Shown here one piece after another: positions 24,635 to 34,052 of a stretch of DNA of 64,000 nucleotides. Under the pieces are notes generated by a model that was not told the origin of the DNA, did no database searches, and worked only from the letters and a program-made list of their open reading frames with translations. The DNA is taken from positions 6,630,001 through 6,694,000 of the forward strand of contig NZ_CP097484.1 of assembly GCF_023546765.1 (NCBI RefSeq). Direction: 5' to 3'. The stretch is from Methylobacterium tardum. Its GTDB lineage: Bacteria > Pseudomonadota > Alphaproteobacteria > Rhizobiales > Beijerinckiaceae. The translations under genes were made by a program, and so were the position numbers. The number at the start of each line of letters is the position of its first letter. Positions within the stretch are counted from its first letter, which is position 1.

Positions 24635-27600
24635 TCCTCGTCCCCGCCGCCGTCGACCCACTCGCCCGCGTCGACCAGCATGCGGGTCGTGAGGCTGCCC
24701 TTGGCCATGGCCCGGGGCACGTCGGGCAGCATGGGCAGGCCCTGCCAGTCGGCGCCCTGGGGCGCGCGCCCGAGCTCCCTAGTGACCCGCTTCAGGGCAC
24801 GGGCGCGCCGTGCCTCCTCGCGCTCGCGGTCGAGCTGCATGACGTACAGCCTCAGGCCCTCGACGCCGCGTTCCTCGACGATGTCGTCGGCCTGACCCAT
24901 CGTCAGCCCGGCGCGCTCGATGTCCTGGCGGTCGGGGCGCTTGTGGCCGATGGCGATCCGGGACGGGCGCTGGCCGACGACCTCGAACGAGCCCGGGACC
25001 ATGCGCCAGCCGGCCTGCCGGCAGAACTCGTAGACCGCCTCTTCCAGGTCTTCGACGTAGTTGAGCATGAGGCGCTCGACCGGCTCGGCCGTGCCCTGGA
25101 TCGACCAGCGGACCTTGACCAGGCCCTCGGTCTCGCGCGGCACGAGGCGCTTGAGCGGCGACGTCTGGCCGACGCGGTACAGCGCCAGGTCGGGCTGCAG
25201 CGTGCGCGCGCCCTGGGGCGACAGCACCCCGTGCGACCGGCGCGCGGCCTCGAAGATATGGTCCACCTTGCCGGGGCGGACGAGGTCGACCAGCGAGACG
25301 ATCTCGCCGACCACGATGCCTGCCGGGACGCACCGGCCGACATTGACCCAGACCGCGTCGCTGTCGATCCTGTAGACCGGCCGCAGCCGCCCCAGGGTCT
25401 GGCGCAGCTCCTCCTCGCGGAGCTGCTCCTGCACCTCCCTGGCCCATGAGCCCTCGGGGAACATCATGTCCGAGTAGACCCGCTGGCTGCCGTCGCGCAT
25501 CGTGATCGTGCGCTCTCCCTGCGGCGCCTGGATGGGCTTGCCGGACTTGTCCAACCCGGTGCCCAGGGCGTCCCAGGCCGGCTCCTGGTCCGCGTCGTTG
25601 AACGTGAACAGGGCCTTGTAGGCGTCCACCGCCTGGATGGGGTATTCGAGCCGGCCGTACGACAGCAGGGCCGAGTGGCTCTCGGCAAAGTTGTACCCGC
25701 GCGTGTTCCCCTGGTGGAGCACGTCCACGTTCGGGGCCGCGGCCTGCGAGCCCTCGACAAAGGCCCGGACCGCCTTGGTGTAGCTCTCCAGCACGCCGCC
25801 GTTGGCGTAGATGCCGGCGACCCTGGTGCGCAGGGCGAGCAGGAGCTCGGCCCGGGCGGCCGCCTGGAGCTTGCCCTTGCCGGACTTGCCCTTGCCGGGC
25901 AGCACGGCGCCGTCGGAACCGGTCCCGTCGGCCACCAGGATCGTCCGGGCGTGCACCGGGGCGTCGATCCGGGTGATCACCGGCTGGCGCCCCGGCCAGG
26001 CGTGCTCCGTGATCCTCTCCGACATCGAGGCGTCGATCAGGAGGGTCGGCAGCCCCACGAAGTTCCGCTTCTTCCAGTAGCTGACGCGGACGCTGTCGAC
26101 CTGCTGGTGGGTCTCCTCGTCGACCATGACGCCGAACTGGATCCGGGTGTCGCGCTGGGAAAGCACGCGGGGCTCGGGCGCCGGGACGTCGACGCCGGTG
26201 GACGCCAGCGCCGCGTGGGCCGCGGCCTCCTCCATGTCCTTGACCAGGTCCTCGTACCGGTCGCGGACGAGCTTCCACAGGGCGCCCTCGCCGTCGGCGT
26301 GCTTGGCCTGGGCGATGTCGACCGCGACGTCGACCTCGACGTCCTGCATGTTCGGGTGGACCTTGCTGCCGGCGTCCCGGGAGGCATCGACGCAGCGCGC
26401 GGCGGCCCCGATCAGGTCGCCGCCGCGGTGGTCCCAGTCGGGGCCCTTGCGGCGGCTGAGCGCCAGGAACGCTCGGGCCGGGTCGACGCTGGCGTCGCGC
26501 GCCCGCAGCAGGACGCGCACCGCCTCGTCGCGAAGCATGACGAACTCCTGGGCATCGACGCCCTCGGCTCGCTCCTCCTTCGTCAGCCGGGGCAGCGACC
26601 GCGCCTGTTCCAGGACCTGGATGGGGAACGTCTTCGTGCCCGAGACCGCCCGCCAGTGCGTCTCGTCGACGACGGCGTGGTGCACGTTGTCCGCGACTTC
26701 CTTGGCCATCGGACCGGTCAGGTAGGCGTGCGGCATGAGCGTCAGGTCGACCGTCCCGGACTTGAGCTCTTCCAGCATCAGGCGGTGGGGGCACTCGTCG
26801 TAGAAATGGCAGAGCTTCTCCTCGCGCTCCTTCGTGAACCGGTCCTTGTCGTTGGTCCGGCACAGGCGGTTGCCCGGCAGTCCGGCGCCATACAGGCGCT
26901 CCATCTGGCCGCCGAACTTGCAGCCGGCGGCGATGCGCCCCTTGAAATGCAACACGTTCATGCCCGCCGCCTTCGCCTCGGCGACGGCCTCGCCGAGCTC
27001 GCGCTCGTGGACCCCGACGGCGTCGGCGATCTCCGCCGCGTTGGCGTGGGTGGGCACGAGGATCGCCGTGTTGATCCGGACCTCGGGGTTGGCGGCGCGG
27101 GCCCGGATCTTGGACCTGATCACCGCCCTGGTCTTGCCGGCGCCGGTCGGGGCGACGATGCCGTGGATGGGCATCCTGGCCTTCGGGTCGTCGGCCGGGG
27201 GGCGCCAGCCGCCGGCGCGGATGGTTCGGTAGGCGAAGGCGAAGGCCTCGTCGGCGGCGGCCGCCACGGCCTCGGCCGCCTTGCGCCCGGCGGCGAACCG
27301 GTCCTGCCGGGGCATCATCGCGGCGGCCGCGGCGGACGCCGGCGTCGCAGGGACCACCTTCATCGGCGGCAGGCGCTTCGCCCCCAGGTCGGTGATGGCC
27401 CGGCGCACGGCCTCGTTGGCCCACGACAGGTCGTCGGCCTTCTTCGCCTCGACGGCGACGACGGCCTCGTGGCGGGCCTCGGCGAACGTCGAGATCCCCG
27501 TCTCGGGATCGAGGGTGACGGGGGCCTGGAACGCGTGCTTGCCGGCGTCCGCTTCCGAAATGGCCTCGCGGACGAGGCGGACCATCTTGTCCGCAATCTC

Positions 27601-28687
27601 GCCCTTGAGCTCGCCGTCGTCGGCCCAGCGGCCCGAGACCTCTGCCAGGGCCCGGAAACGCTCTTCGGCTAGCGCGCAGAGCGAACCCATGCCCTGGCGG
27701 CCGCCACGCACGGCGGCCTCGTTCCGGCAGACGATGGTGGAGCACAGGCGGAACAGGAAGGCCTCGCGGCCGTCCACGACCCGGCCGTCGGCGTCCGTGG
27801 CCCAATCGTCGCGAGACCATCGCCCGGGGCGCGTGCAGGCCGGCCTCGGGGTCGAACGTCCACCGGGTGTCGACCGGGTTGGCGCCGCCGCGGTGGAACG
27901 GGCGGAGCTTCTGGACCGCCTCGACGAATCGCTCGACCTGCACGCGGGTCACGAGCGGCAGGGCCTCGGGGCCATGGTACAGGGGGTGCAGCCCCGCCCA
28001 CGAGAAGTACCGCCCCGTCTTGTGGTGGTTGCCGTAGAACGTGATCGGCTTGCCGCGGGCCAGGATCTCGACGCCGCCGTACTGCCGCGGCCTGCCGTCC
28101 TCGTCGGGCTCGCCGTCGACGAACCGCCACGACCGGTTGGGGATCAGGTCCGCGTTGCCGTCGTCGTCCTCGGGCCACGCCTGGCGGTAGAGCAGCGCGA
28201 CCTTGGGGTGGCTGCCATAGCGCCGGAAGTCGGTGACGCCAAAAATCTCGTCGGCGAGGTCCTGGACCGCGGCGTTCAGCCCGGCGTCCGTCACGTCGAT
28301 GTCGAGAGCGAACGCGCCGCCGGAGGCCCGGCCCATGATCGCGGCGACGTTGTGCGAGGGTGCCTGGATGGCCCACCACCGGACGTCGCGGTCGGTCGGC
28401 AGACGCTCGGCGAACGGCTTCCACGCGAGGCCGCGGCCGTCGATGAGCGCCGGGCCGCGACGCTCCCCGCGGGTCTGCGGGAACACGCTCCAGCCCTGCA
28501 CCACGAGGTTAGGGCCCATGGGGTCGAAGAAGAACTCGCCGGCGGGGCGCTGGACGGCGGGCGCGCGCGTCCGGACCGGCTCCGCGCCATAGGACGCGAT
28601 CAGTCGATCTAGGACGCCGGCGCCGTCGAGATCCGACGGCGGTTCGACCTGCGGCAGGTCCGCAGCGTCACTGGCGAGGAGGTCCAA
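24631..28687 (-). CDS. Fused AEP primase-polymerase / Cys-cluster helicase, frameshifted
   Basis: About 1350 residues after correcting one base in the C4 run near 27830. The N-terminal part (to about residue 280) is an archaeo-eukaryotic primase of the bifunctional primase-polymerase type. It has FALDIDV (DxD), YGSHPKVALLYR (sxH) and YGGVEI followed by FYGNHHKTGRYFSW. The C-terminal part is an SF2-like helicase, with Walker A APTGAGKTRAV and Walker B AVVDETHW. Between them are four spaced cysteines (AAGCKFGG, NRLCRT, KLCHFYDECPH), which recall an Fe-S cluster helicase. The start is a TTG at 28687 with GAGGAAAG upstream. It is probably the element's replication enzyme. Confidence 0.8.
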
Positions 28688-29483
28688 GAGGGTCTTTCCT
28701 CATCGTGGGTTTGGGGCCTGGGCCCGGTCGCGCGTGGTGCTGTCGAGGTTCACCGGATGTGTTGGTCCAGTGCTGGCGGGGCTTTGGTGGCTCTTGCCCG
28801 CGGAACACTCCGCGAACCGGCCTGACCCCTTCCGATAGTCGATGGTACGTCCCGACGATTCGTCGTCAAACGGCGACCAAAAACAAAGTCGAAATCGACG
28901 TCAGGGTAAACGCGGACTTGACTCCTGCGAGGAGCTTTCCTCACAAAGTGGCAAGACACTAGTAGGGCTTCGTGTTCGGTCCTTGCCGAGCTCGGCTGTT
29001 GTGCCCTGATCGGGCGCCCCGGACCCCCTCACATCAAACTTTGGTTTCCATCCAACTTGCTCGGTGGGCACAGCGCACCCGCAAGTTTCAGGCACGTGCG
29101 AAGGCCTCTCCGGGGCAAGTCGGCGGGGCCGCTGGGGCCGTCGAAAGTGAAGAGAAGCTGGGGCACGTCAGCCTTCGCAGGCGCGGAGGCTCGGCACGCC
29201 GCGGGGGGCGCCGGGGTCAATCGGACGGGTGTGGGGTCGCGCGTTTCATGGTCAAGGATCTCTTGACGAGCGTGTCAGATGGCCTGGGCGACGACGGTGA
29301 TCAAGCGTCCGCACGGACGTTGCAGAGGCAAGGGCAAGGAACGGGCTCGGCAACCTTCGCGCACTGCCTCTCCCTATCGGCTGAGCGCTGGCGATTCAAA
29401 AATCACCACCGGATCGAACAAACCATGAATGTGGCCGTTAACAGCGAAGCTGTGCCTGGCCGGGCGCATCCGGAGGCATGCCG
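28688..29483. promoter_or_regulatory. Long spacer between primase-helicase and Argonaute operon
   Basis: These 796 bp hold no gene I can support; the open frames lack ribosome sites and plausible composition. Visible structures are the palindromes CGACGA-T-TCGTCG (about 28855) and GTCGA-AA-TCGAC (about 28889), and CTCCT-GCG-AGGAG (about 28922). The stretch 28840-28965 is AT-richer than its surroundings and probably holds the leftward promoter of the primase-helicase gene. The rest must contain the promoter of the nuclease-Argonaute operon. An unannotated small RNA is possible. Confidence 0.35.
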
Positions 29484-30802
29484 ATGAATGCTCCCGTCAA
29501 GATCGTTGCGAAGTCGAAGATCTCCGAGTGGAAGGGGCTGGACCGGATCGGCCTGCTCGTCCACGGCATGAAATGCATCTGGCGCGAGCAGGAGAAGGAC
29601 GACGTCGGCATCGACGGCGAGATCGAGCTCTGTCGTCCCCGCTCGGACGGAGACGGCGCGATTGCCACCGGCAAGATCGTCAAGGTCCAGTCCAAGTCGG
29701 GTTCGAGTTTCGTCATCCGGGACACCGACGATGGTTTCGCATCCCCGGTCACCGAGAAAGACCTGTACTATTGGCGCGGCTTCAACCTGCCGGTCATCTA
29801 CATCGTGTACCATCCGGACGACGACGCCCTCTACTGGAAGGACGTCAAGGCCTACCTGCGAGACAACCCCGGCGCCCTGACCGCCCCGCACCGGATCGAG
29901 TTCTCCAAGTCCGAGGACCGCTTCGACGGCGACGCCTACCCGGCGCTCCTGGCCCTGTGCGAGGCCGCCCCGGAACGCGTGTCGATGGATGTCGGCGAGA
30001 CGCTCTATACCAACCTCCTCAGGATCGAGCGCCGTCCCGAGAAGGTCTGGATCGCCCCGGTCCTGCCGCAGAAGCAGTTCGGGTTCCATGACCGCCTGAG
30101 CGGCATGATCCCGCCCTACGTCTACAAGGGCGGCCTCATCCATACGCTCTCGGACCCCTCGGACGGGGAAACGGCGTTCGCCGGCGTCATCGACGCCGGC
30201 GGGGTCGAGGAGGTCGATCTGGAGGACTGGATCGCCCAGGGCACCGAGTACGAGGTCGACCTAGCCCGGCTGATGAACAGCCTGATCCACCGGCACCTGA
30301 GAGGGATCGGGCTCAGCTACGAGAAGCGGCCGCGTCGCTATTTCTACAATCGCGGCTTGGCGGTCGACGCCCCGATCCAGAAGCGCTGGACCAGCGCGCG
30401 AACGAACCGCACGCAACCGCGCACCGTCGCCAAGCACTACGAGTACGGGAAGCTCAAGTTCTTCCGGCACCAGGCCCTCGACTACGGCTTCGAACGGTTC
30501 GGCGACCTCTGGGCCATCGCGATCCACCCGCAGCTCATGTTCACCACGGACGGCAAGCGGCCGTGGGAGGGAGAGGCGGCCGGTCATACGCGATCTCGGC
30601 GCGGGTCGAGGAGTACAACGACGCCTACCTCAACAACATCCTGTTCTGGGCCCACCAAATGGCCGGCGGTCATGACCGATTCGATCTCAAGATCGGGGAC
30701 CAAGCCGTCGCCACAGCCAGCGGCATCCCCCTTACGGCGGAGGCGGCCTTCAGCATCCAGAGCAATCCGGTCCCGGTTCGCAAGCGACCCAAGGGGAAGT
30801 GA
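29484..30802 (+). CDS. DUF4365 (PD-(D/E)XK) nuclease-APAZ effector of a SPARDA-type system, frameshifted
   Basis: About 440 residues. The N-terminal DUF4365 domain (about 1-150) shows a nuclease core: acidic residues near REQEKDD, then GIDGEIEL (D44, E46, E48) and VKVQSKSG (Q69, K71). Relatives fused to APAZ are the effector nucleases (DREN) of SPARDA short-Argonaute systems, which degrade DNA and RNA when the Argonaute finds its target. The remainder fits APAZ (LMNSLIHRHLRGIGLSYEKR, FRHQALDYGFERFGDLWAIAIHPQLMFTTDGKRPWEG). One base is missing near 30570-30590; the frame resumes at GRSYAISARVEEYNDAYLNNILFW and ends at the TGA at 30800. The start at 29484 is set by GGAGG seven bases upstream. 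Confidence 0.82.
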
Positions 30803-30803
30803 G

Positions 30804-32303
30804 ATGTCGGTCACCATCGAGTACATCCGCGAGCCCCACCTGGAATTCGGCGGGCACTTCCTCCACCCGGACAAGAAGACCGGGCTCGCCGAGACCGGGC
30901 CCTTCGGGTGCACGGATCCCGCCCTCCATCCGACGCAGATCAGGGTGGGCATCGTCGGTACCCGCGCCACCGCCGAGCTTTGCGAACGCTGGGTGGACGA
31001 ATGCCGGCACTACATCGAGACGACCAAGACCCAGCGCCGGACCATGCCGGCCGGCTCGCCTTCGCTGCCGGAGGAGGTCGACGAGGACGTGATCGTCGAG
31101 GCCCTCGTCAAAAGCCTCACCCCGGATTTCGTGGGCATGTCGGCGGAGAGCAGCTTCGCCACCTCGATCCTCACGGCCGAACGCTGGCGGGCTACGTTCC
31201 AGGATCGGGAGGCGCGGCTCATCGCAGACGGGGACAACCCGATCCAGCGCGTCGAGCGGGCCACCGACCTCATCGCCGAGCACATCGAGCGCATCGCGAC
31301 CGTCTCTCCCGCGCCGGATGTCATCCTGGTGGCGATGCCGGAGGTGCTCCTCGAAAACTCCTCCACGGCGCAGCTCGGCAACGGCGGCTGGCTCAACCTG
31401 CGCCGCGGCCTCAAGGCGCGAAGCATGAAGTGGGGCGTCCCGATCCAGATCCTGAGGGAGGATACCCTCAGCGGGAAGAAGCCATCCCTCCAGGACCGGG
31501 CGACGCGGGCCTGGAACTTCGCGACGGCGCTGTACTTCAAGGGCGGCGGAGTTCCCTGGCGCGGGCATGGCCTCGGGACCGACACCTGCTACGTCGGGGT
31601 GACGTTCTACAAGGCCGAGGACGCCCAGGGACGGATCGTGATGCGGACCGGCGTCGCGCAGGCCTTCGACTACCTCGGGCAGGGTGTCGTGTTGCGCGGC
31701 GACCCCTTCGAATGGGACGTCGATGAGCACGGCAAGACCCCGCATCTCACCCAGGCTGGGGCCGCCGACCTGATGAGGAAGGTCCTCACCGAATACGAGA
31801 AGATCAGCCGCCTGCCGCCCAAGCGCGTCGTGGTGCACAAGAGCTCCCGCTTCTGGGGGGCCGAGCATCGGGAGTTCAACGAGCTCGCGGGCTTCTTCGA
31901 AGGCATCTCCGCCGTGAACGCCCGCGCTGAGATCGACTTGGTGACCCTCGACAGAAGCCGGGTGCGCCTTGCCCGCATCGGACGCTATCCCCCGGTTCGT
32001 GGCACCTTCGCGATGGTCGGCGATGCCTACCCCATCCTCTACACCCACGGCTTCACGCCGTACTTCGACACCTATCCGGGGGTCCACGTCCCGGAACCGT
32101 GGACCATCCTTGAGAAGCACGGCGACAGCGGCCCCAGGGAGCTTGCCGCCGAAATCCTCGCCCTGACGAAGATGAACGTCAACAACGCCGCCTTCTCCGA
32201 CGGCGTCCCGATCACGATGGCCTTCTCTCGGAAGGTCAGCGAGATCCTGAAACAGGTCAGCCCGGAGATGACGGTGAGGTCGGAATACAAATTCTACATG
32301 TGA
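30804..32303 (+). CDS. Short prokaryotic Argonaute (MID-PIWI), catalytically inactive
   Basis: 499 residues, a typical short pAgo without N or PAZ domains. The MID region includes WGVPIQILREDTL and ATRAWNFATALYFKGGGVPWR, likely contacts for the guide 5' end. The PIWI region has TCYVGVTFYK where active enzymes carry a catalytic Asp, and RVVVHKSSRF in place of the third Asp, so target cleavage is not expected. Late family blocks are YPPVRGTF, LYTHGF, TYPGVHVPEPW, EILALTKMNVNNAAF and PITMAFSRKVSEIL. It begins one base after the effector's stop, so the two are co-translated. In such pairs the Argonaute binds a guide and senses invader nucleic acid, then activates the nuclease partner. The operon lies on an integrative element. 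Confidence 0.88.
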   Translation: MSVTIEYIREPHLEFGGHFLHPDKKTGLAETGPFGCTDPALHPTQIRVGIVGTRATAELCERWVDECRHYIETTKTQRRTMPAGSPSLPEEVDEDVIVEALVKSLTPDFVGMSAESSFATSILTAERWRATFQDREARLIADGDNPIQRVERATDLIAEHIERIATVSPAPDVILVAMPEVLLENSSTAQLGNGGWLNLRRGLKARSMKWGVPIQILREDTLSGKKPSLQDRATRAWNFATALYFKGGGVPWRGHGLGTDTCYVGVTFYKAEDAQGRIVMRTGVAQAFDYLGQGVVLRGDPFEWDVDEHGKTPHLTQAGAADLMRKVLTEYEKISRLPPKRVVVHKSSRFWGAEHREFNELAGFFEGISAVNARAEIDLVTLDRSRVRLARIGRYPPVRGTFAMVGDAYPILYTHGFTPYFDTYPGVHVPEPWTILEKHGDSGPRELAAEILALTKMNVNNAAFSDGVPITMAFSRKVSEILKQVSPEMTVRSEYKFYM

Positions 32304-32441
32304 GGCGATTGCCGTGTCGCAGGGCTCCGCGGCATGCCGCAAGGCCGCGGCAAGGCCGCCGCGTCGGTCTTGTTGCGCCATCACCCACCGACGCGACCAA
32401 GGCGACTTGGCAATGCGCGAATCGCGCGGCATTCCCTGGGC

Positions 32442-33239
32442 ATGAACCGTCCCTTCACGCTGTACCTCGACGAGACCGGCAACCGGCATCCGGACAAGCG
32501 CCCCGACGCCGGGCGCGAGGGGCGTGACTGGTTCGCGTTCGGCGGCATCCTGGTCCGCGGCGAGGACAACGACGCCGCACGCGACCTCGTGGACGGCTTC
32601 GCCGAGAGGTGGCGCCTGAGGGGACCCGCCCACCTGACGGACATGCGTGCCGAGAAGGGCCACTTCGCTTGGCTCGAACGCCGCACCCAGGAGGAGCGCG
32701 ATGCGTTCTGGACCGACTGGAAGGGCGTCCTCGTCGGCGCGCCGGTGATCGGCCTCGCGTGCGTCATCGACCGCCCGCGCTACCTCGCCCGCGGCTACTT
32801 GGCGAAGCACGGCAACGACCGCTGGCTGCTGTGCCGGAGCGCGTTCGACATCACGGTCGAGCGGGCGGCGAAGATCGCGAAGAGGGAGGACAGGAAGCTG
32901 CACGTCGTGTTCGAGGCCGACCCCAGCTTCAACAAAACGGTGGTGGGCTACTTCGACAACCTGAAGGAGAACGGCCTCGCCTTCGACAAGGCCACCAGCG
33001 GCAAGTACGAGCCCATGCCCAAGGAGGAGTTCGCGTCCATCCTGGGGCGCATCCAGTACAAGCCGAAGGCGTTCCCGCTGCTCCAGCTCGCCGACAGCTA
33101 CGTCTACGCGATGGCGAGGGCCGGGTACGACAAGAAGTTCGACCTGTACCGGCACGTCCGGGACCGGGCCCGGATCGCCGATTTCGCGTTCCCCGGAGAG
33201 GGGGCGAAGCTCGGCGTGAAATACTATTGCTTCGACTAG
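32442..33239 (+). CDS. DUF3800 (RNase H-like) protein
   Basis: 265 residues. The opening MNRPFTLYLDETGNRHPD holds the DE pair of the DUF3800 family. Further acidic residues occur in HVVFEADPSFN, and LLQLADSYVYAMAR is the usual late D motif. The family has an RNase H-like fold and is often found beside defence genes. The ATG at 32442 is chosen; the frame stays open to 32334, but that stretch is spacer. It follows the Argonaute gene by 138 bp on the same strand and could be a third component or independent cargo. Confidence 0.78.
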   Translation: MNRPFTLYLDETGNRHPDKRPDAGREGRDWFAFGGILVRGEDNDAARDLVDGFAERWRLRGPAHLTDMRAEKGHFAWLERRTQEERDAFWTDWKGVLVGAPVIGLACVIDRPRYLARGYLAKHGNDRWLLCRSAFDITVERAAKIAKREDRKLHVVFEADPSFNKTVVGYFDNLKENGLAFDKATSGKYEPMPKEEFASILGRIQYKPKAFPLLQLADSYVYAMARAGYDKKFDLYRHVRDRARIADFAFPGEGAKLGVKYYCFD

Positions 33240-33244
33240 AAACG

Positions 33245-33265
33245 AAAAAACCGGGCGATGCCCGG
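33245..33265 (-). terminator. Rho-independent terminator (leftward)
   Basis: CCGGGC-GAT-GCCCGG (33251-33265) is flanked on its left by six A residues, so on the minus strand the hairpin is followed by TTTTTT. It lies 27 bp after the stop of the leftward gene at 33292 and just past the DUF3800 stop, in a convergent arrangement. Confidence 0.75.
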
Positions 33266-33291
33266 CTGTTCGCGGCCCCCATGCGGTGAGC

Positions 33292-33996
33292 CTAAGAGGC
33301 TTGCGGCCTCGACACGAGATTTAAGCCGGTGCCTGCGAAAGTCAAGCAAATGTGCCGGTCAGGACCGCCCTTGATGGGCCTGGGCGGCGCGGCGGTTTGC
33401 CCGGAGAATGGGCGATGCCTAGACGTCCCCTGTCCGCCGATGGAGGCTTGATTGCGGTCCGCCTCGCGCTTGCGCCGCTCCGCGGGCTCGGCCCGGCGCG
33501 CGGCGTCCTCGATGGCAGGCCATCGACGGCGCAGCTCCTCCAAGGACCTGAAGGGCACGCGCCACGCCTTCGACGCCGGGTCCCATCGCGCCCAGGGCAC
33601 CGCCCGCAACTCGGCGACGACGGCACGGGAGTACGGCGTCCGGACCACCAGGTCGTCGGTGGTCTCCAGGTAGGGGCTCTCGACGGGTTCGAACGCAAAG
33701 GCGTCGCGACCGCGCTCGTCCGCATGGGCCAGGACGCCCGTCCACTCCCGCCCCGACCACGCCGTGAGGCGCCGCTCCGCCGTACGGCCCGGCACGAACC
33801 AGGCGCCCAGGTCGTCTCGCCAGCGTGCCCGGGGGAACGCGGCGCGGAACCGCTCCACGGTCATCCGGTCGTACGGGAAAGCGGCCGTCGCCCCGGGCGC
33901 GCCGTCGCCGGCCTCCCGCTGCGTCGCGCTGAACCGCACCGTCTCGCCCGCCACCGTTCCACCCGTTTTCCGCCCTCGACCGATCCGCGGTCCCAT
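33292..33996 (-). CDS. HARP-like domain protein
   Basis: 234 residues. Two related repeats look like the HARP-type fold: MTVERFRAAFPRARWRDDLGAWFVPGR and DLVVRTPYSRAVVAELRAVPWARWDPASKAWRVPF, ending RSLEELRRRWP. The C-terminal 60 residues are low complexity. The start is uncertain because the first 17 residues are basic and unconserved-looking; a GTG (VAGETVRF) lies 13 codons in. The domain is known from nucleic-acid annealing helicases, but this protein has no helicase part. The function is unknown. Confidence 0.55.
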   Translation of the reverse strand: MGPRIGRGRKTGGTVAGETVRFSATQREAGDGAPGATAAFPYDRMTVERFRAAFPRARWRDDLGAWFVPGRTAERRLTAWSGREWTGVLAHADERGRDAFAFEPVESPYLETTDDLVVRTPYSRAVVAELRAVPWARWDPASKAWRVPFRSLEELRRRWPAIEDAARRAEPAERRKREADRNQASIGGQGTSRHRPFSGQTAAPPRPIKGGPDRHICLTFAGTGLNLVSRPQAS

Positions 33997-34052
33997 GATG
34001 CCGCCGTCCGGGGGTGAGCGCAGAACGCGGCGTCAGGACGTTCGTTGCTCGG

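Noticed and set aside
25675..27672. Rightward 665-residue open frame opposite the primase-helicase
   Set aside because: It is an antisense shadow; the Walker motifs and cysteine cluster are on the minus strand.
24779..27826. Uncorrected reading of the 1302-residue leftward frame as one protein
   Set aside because: After residue 287 it turns into Arg/Pro/Gly-rich nonsense while the helicase continues in the neighbouring frame.
29478..32303. Reading the nuclease and Argonaute as one 941-residue fusion
   Set aside because: The join runs through about 70 residues of low-quality sequence (SRRGSRSTTTPTSTTS and onward). The correct frame there ends at 30802 and the Argonaute has its own ATG at 30804.
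30750..33155. Leftward 801-residue open frame opposite the Argonaute and DUF3800 genes
   Set aside because: It is an antisense artefact with no domain and its composition is the complement of real coding sequence.
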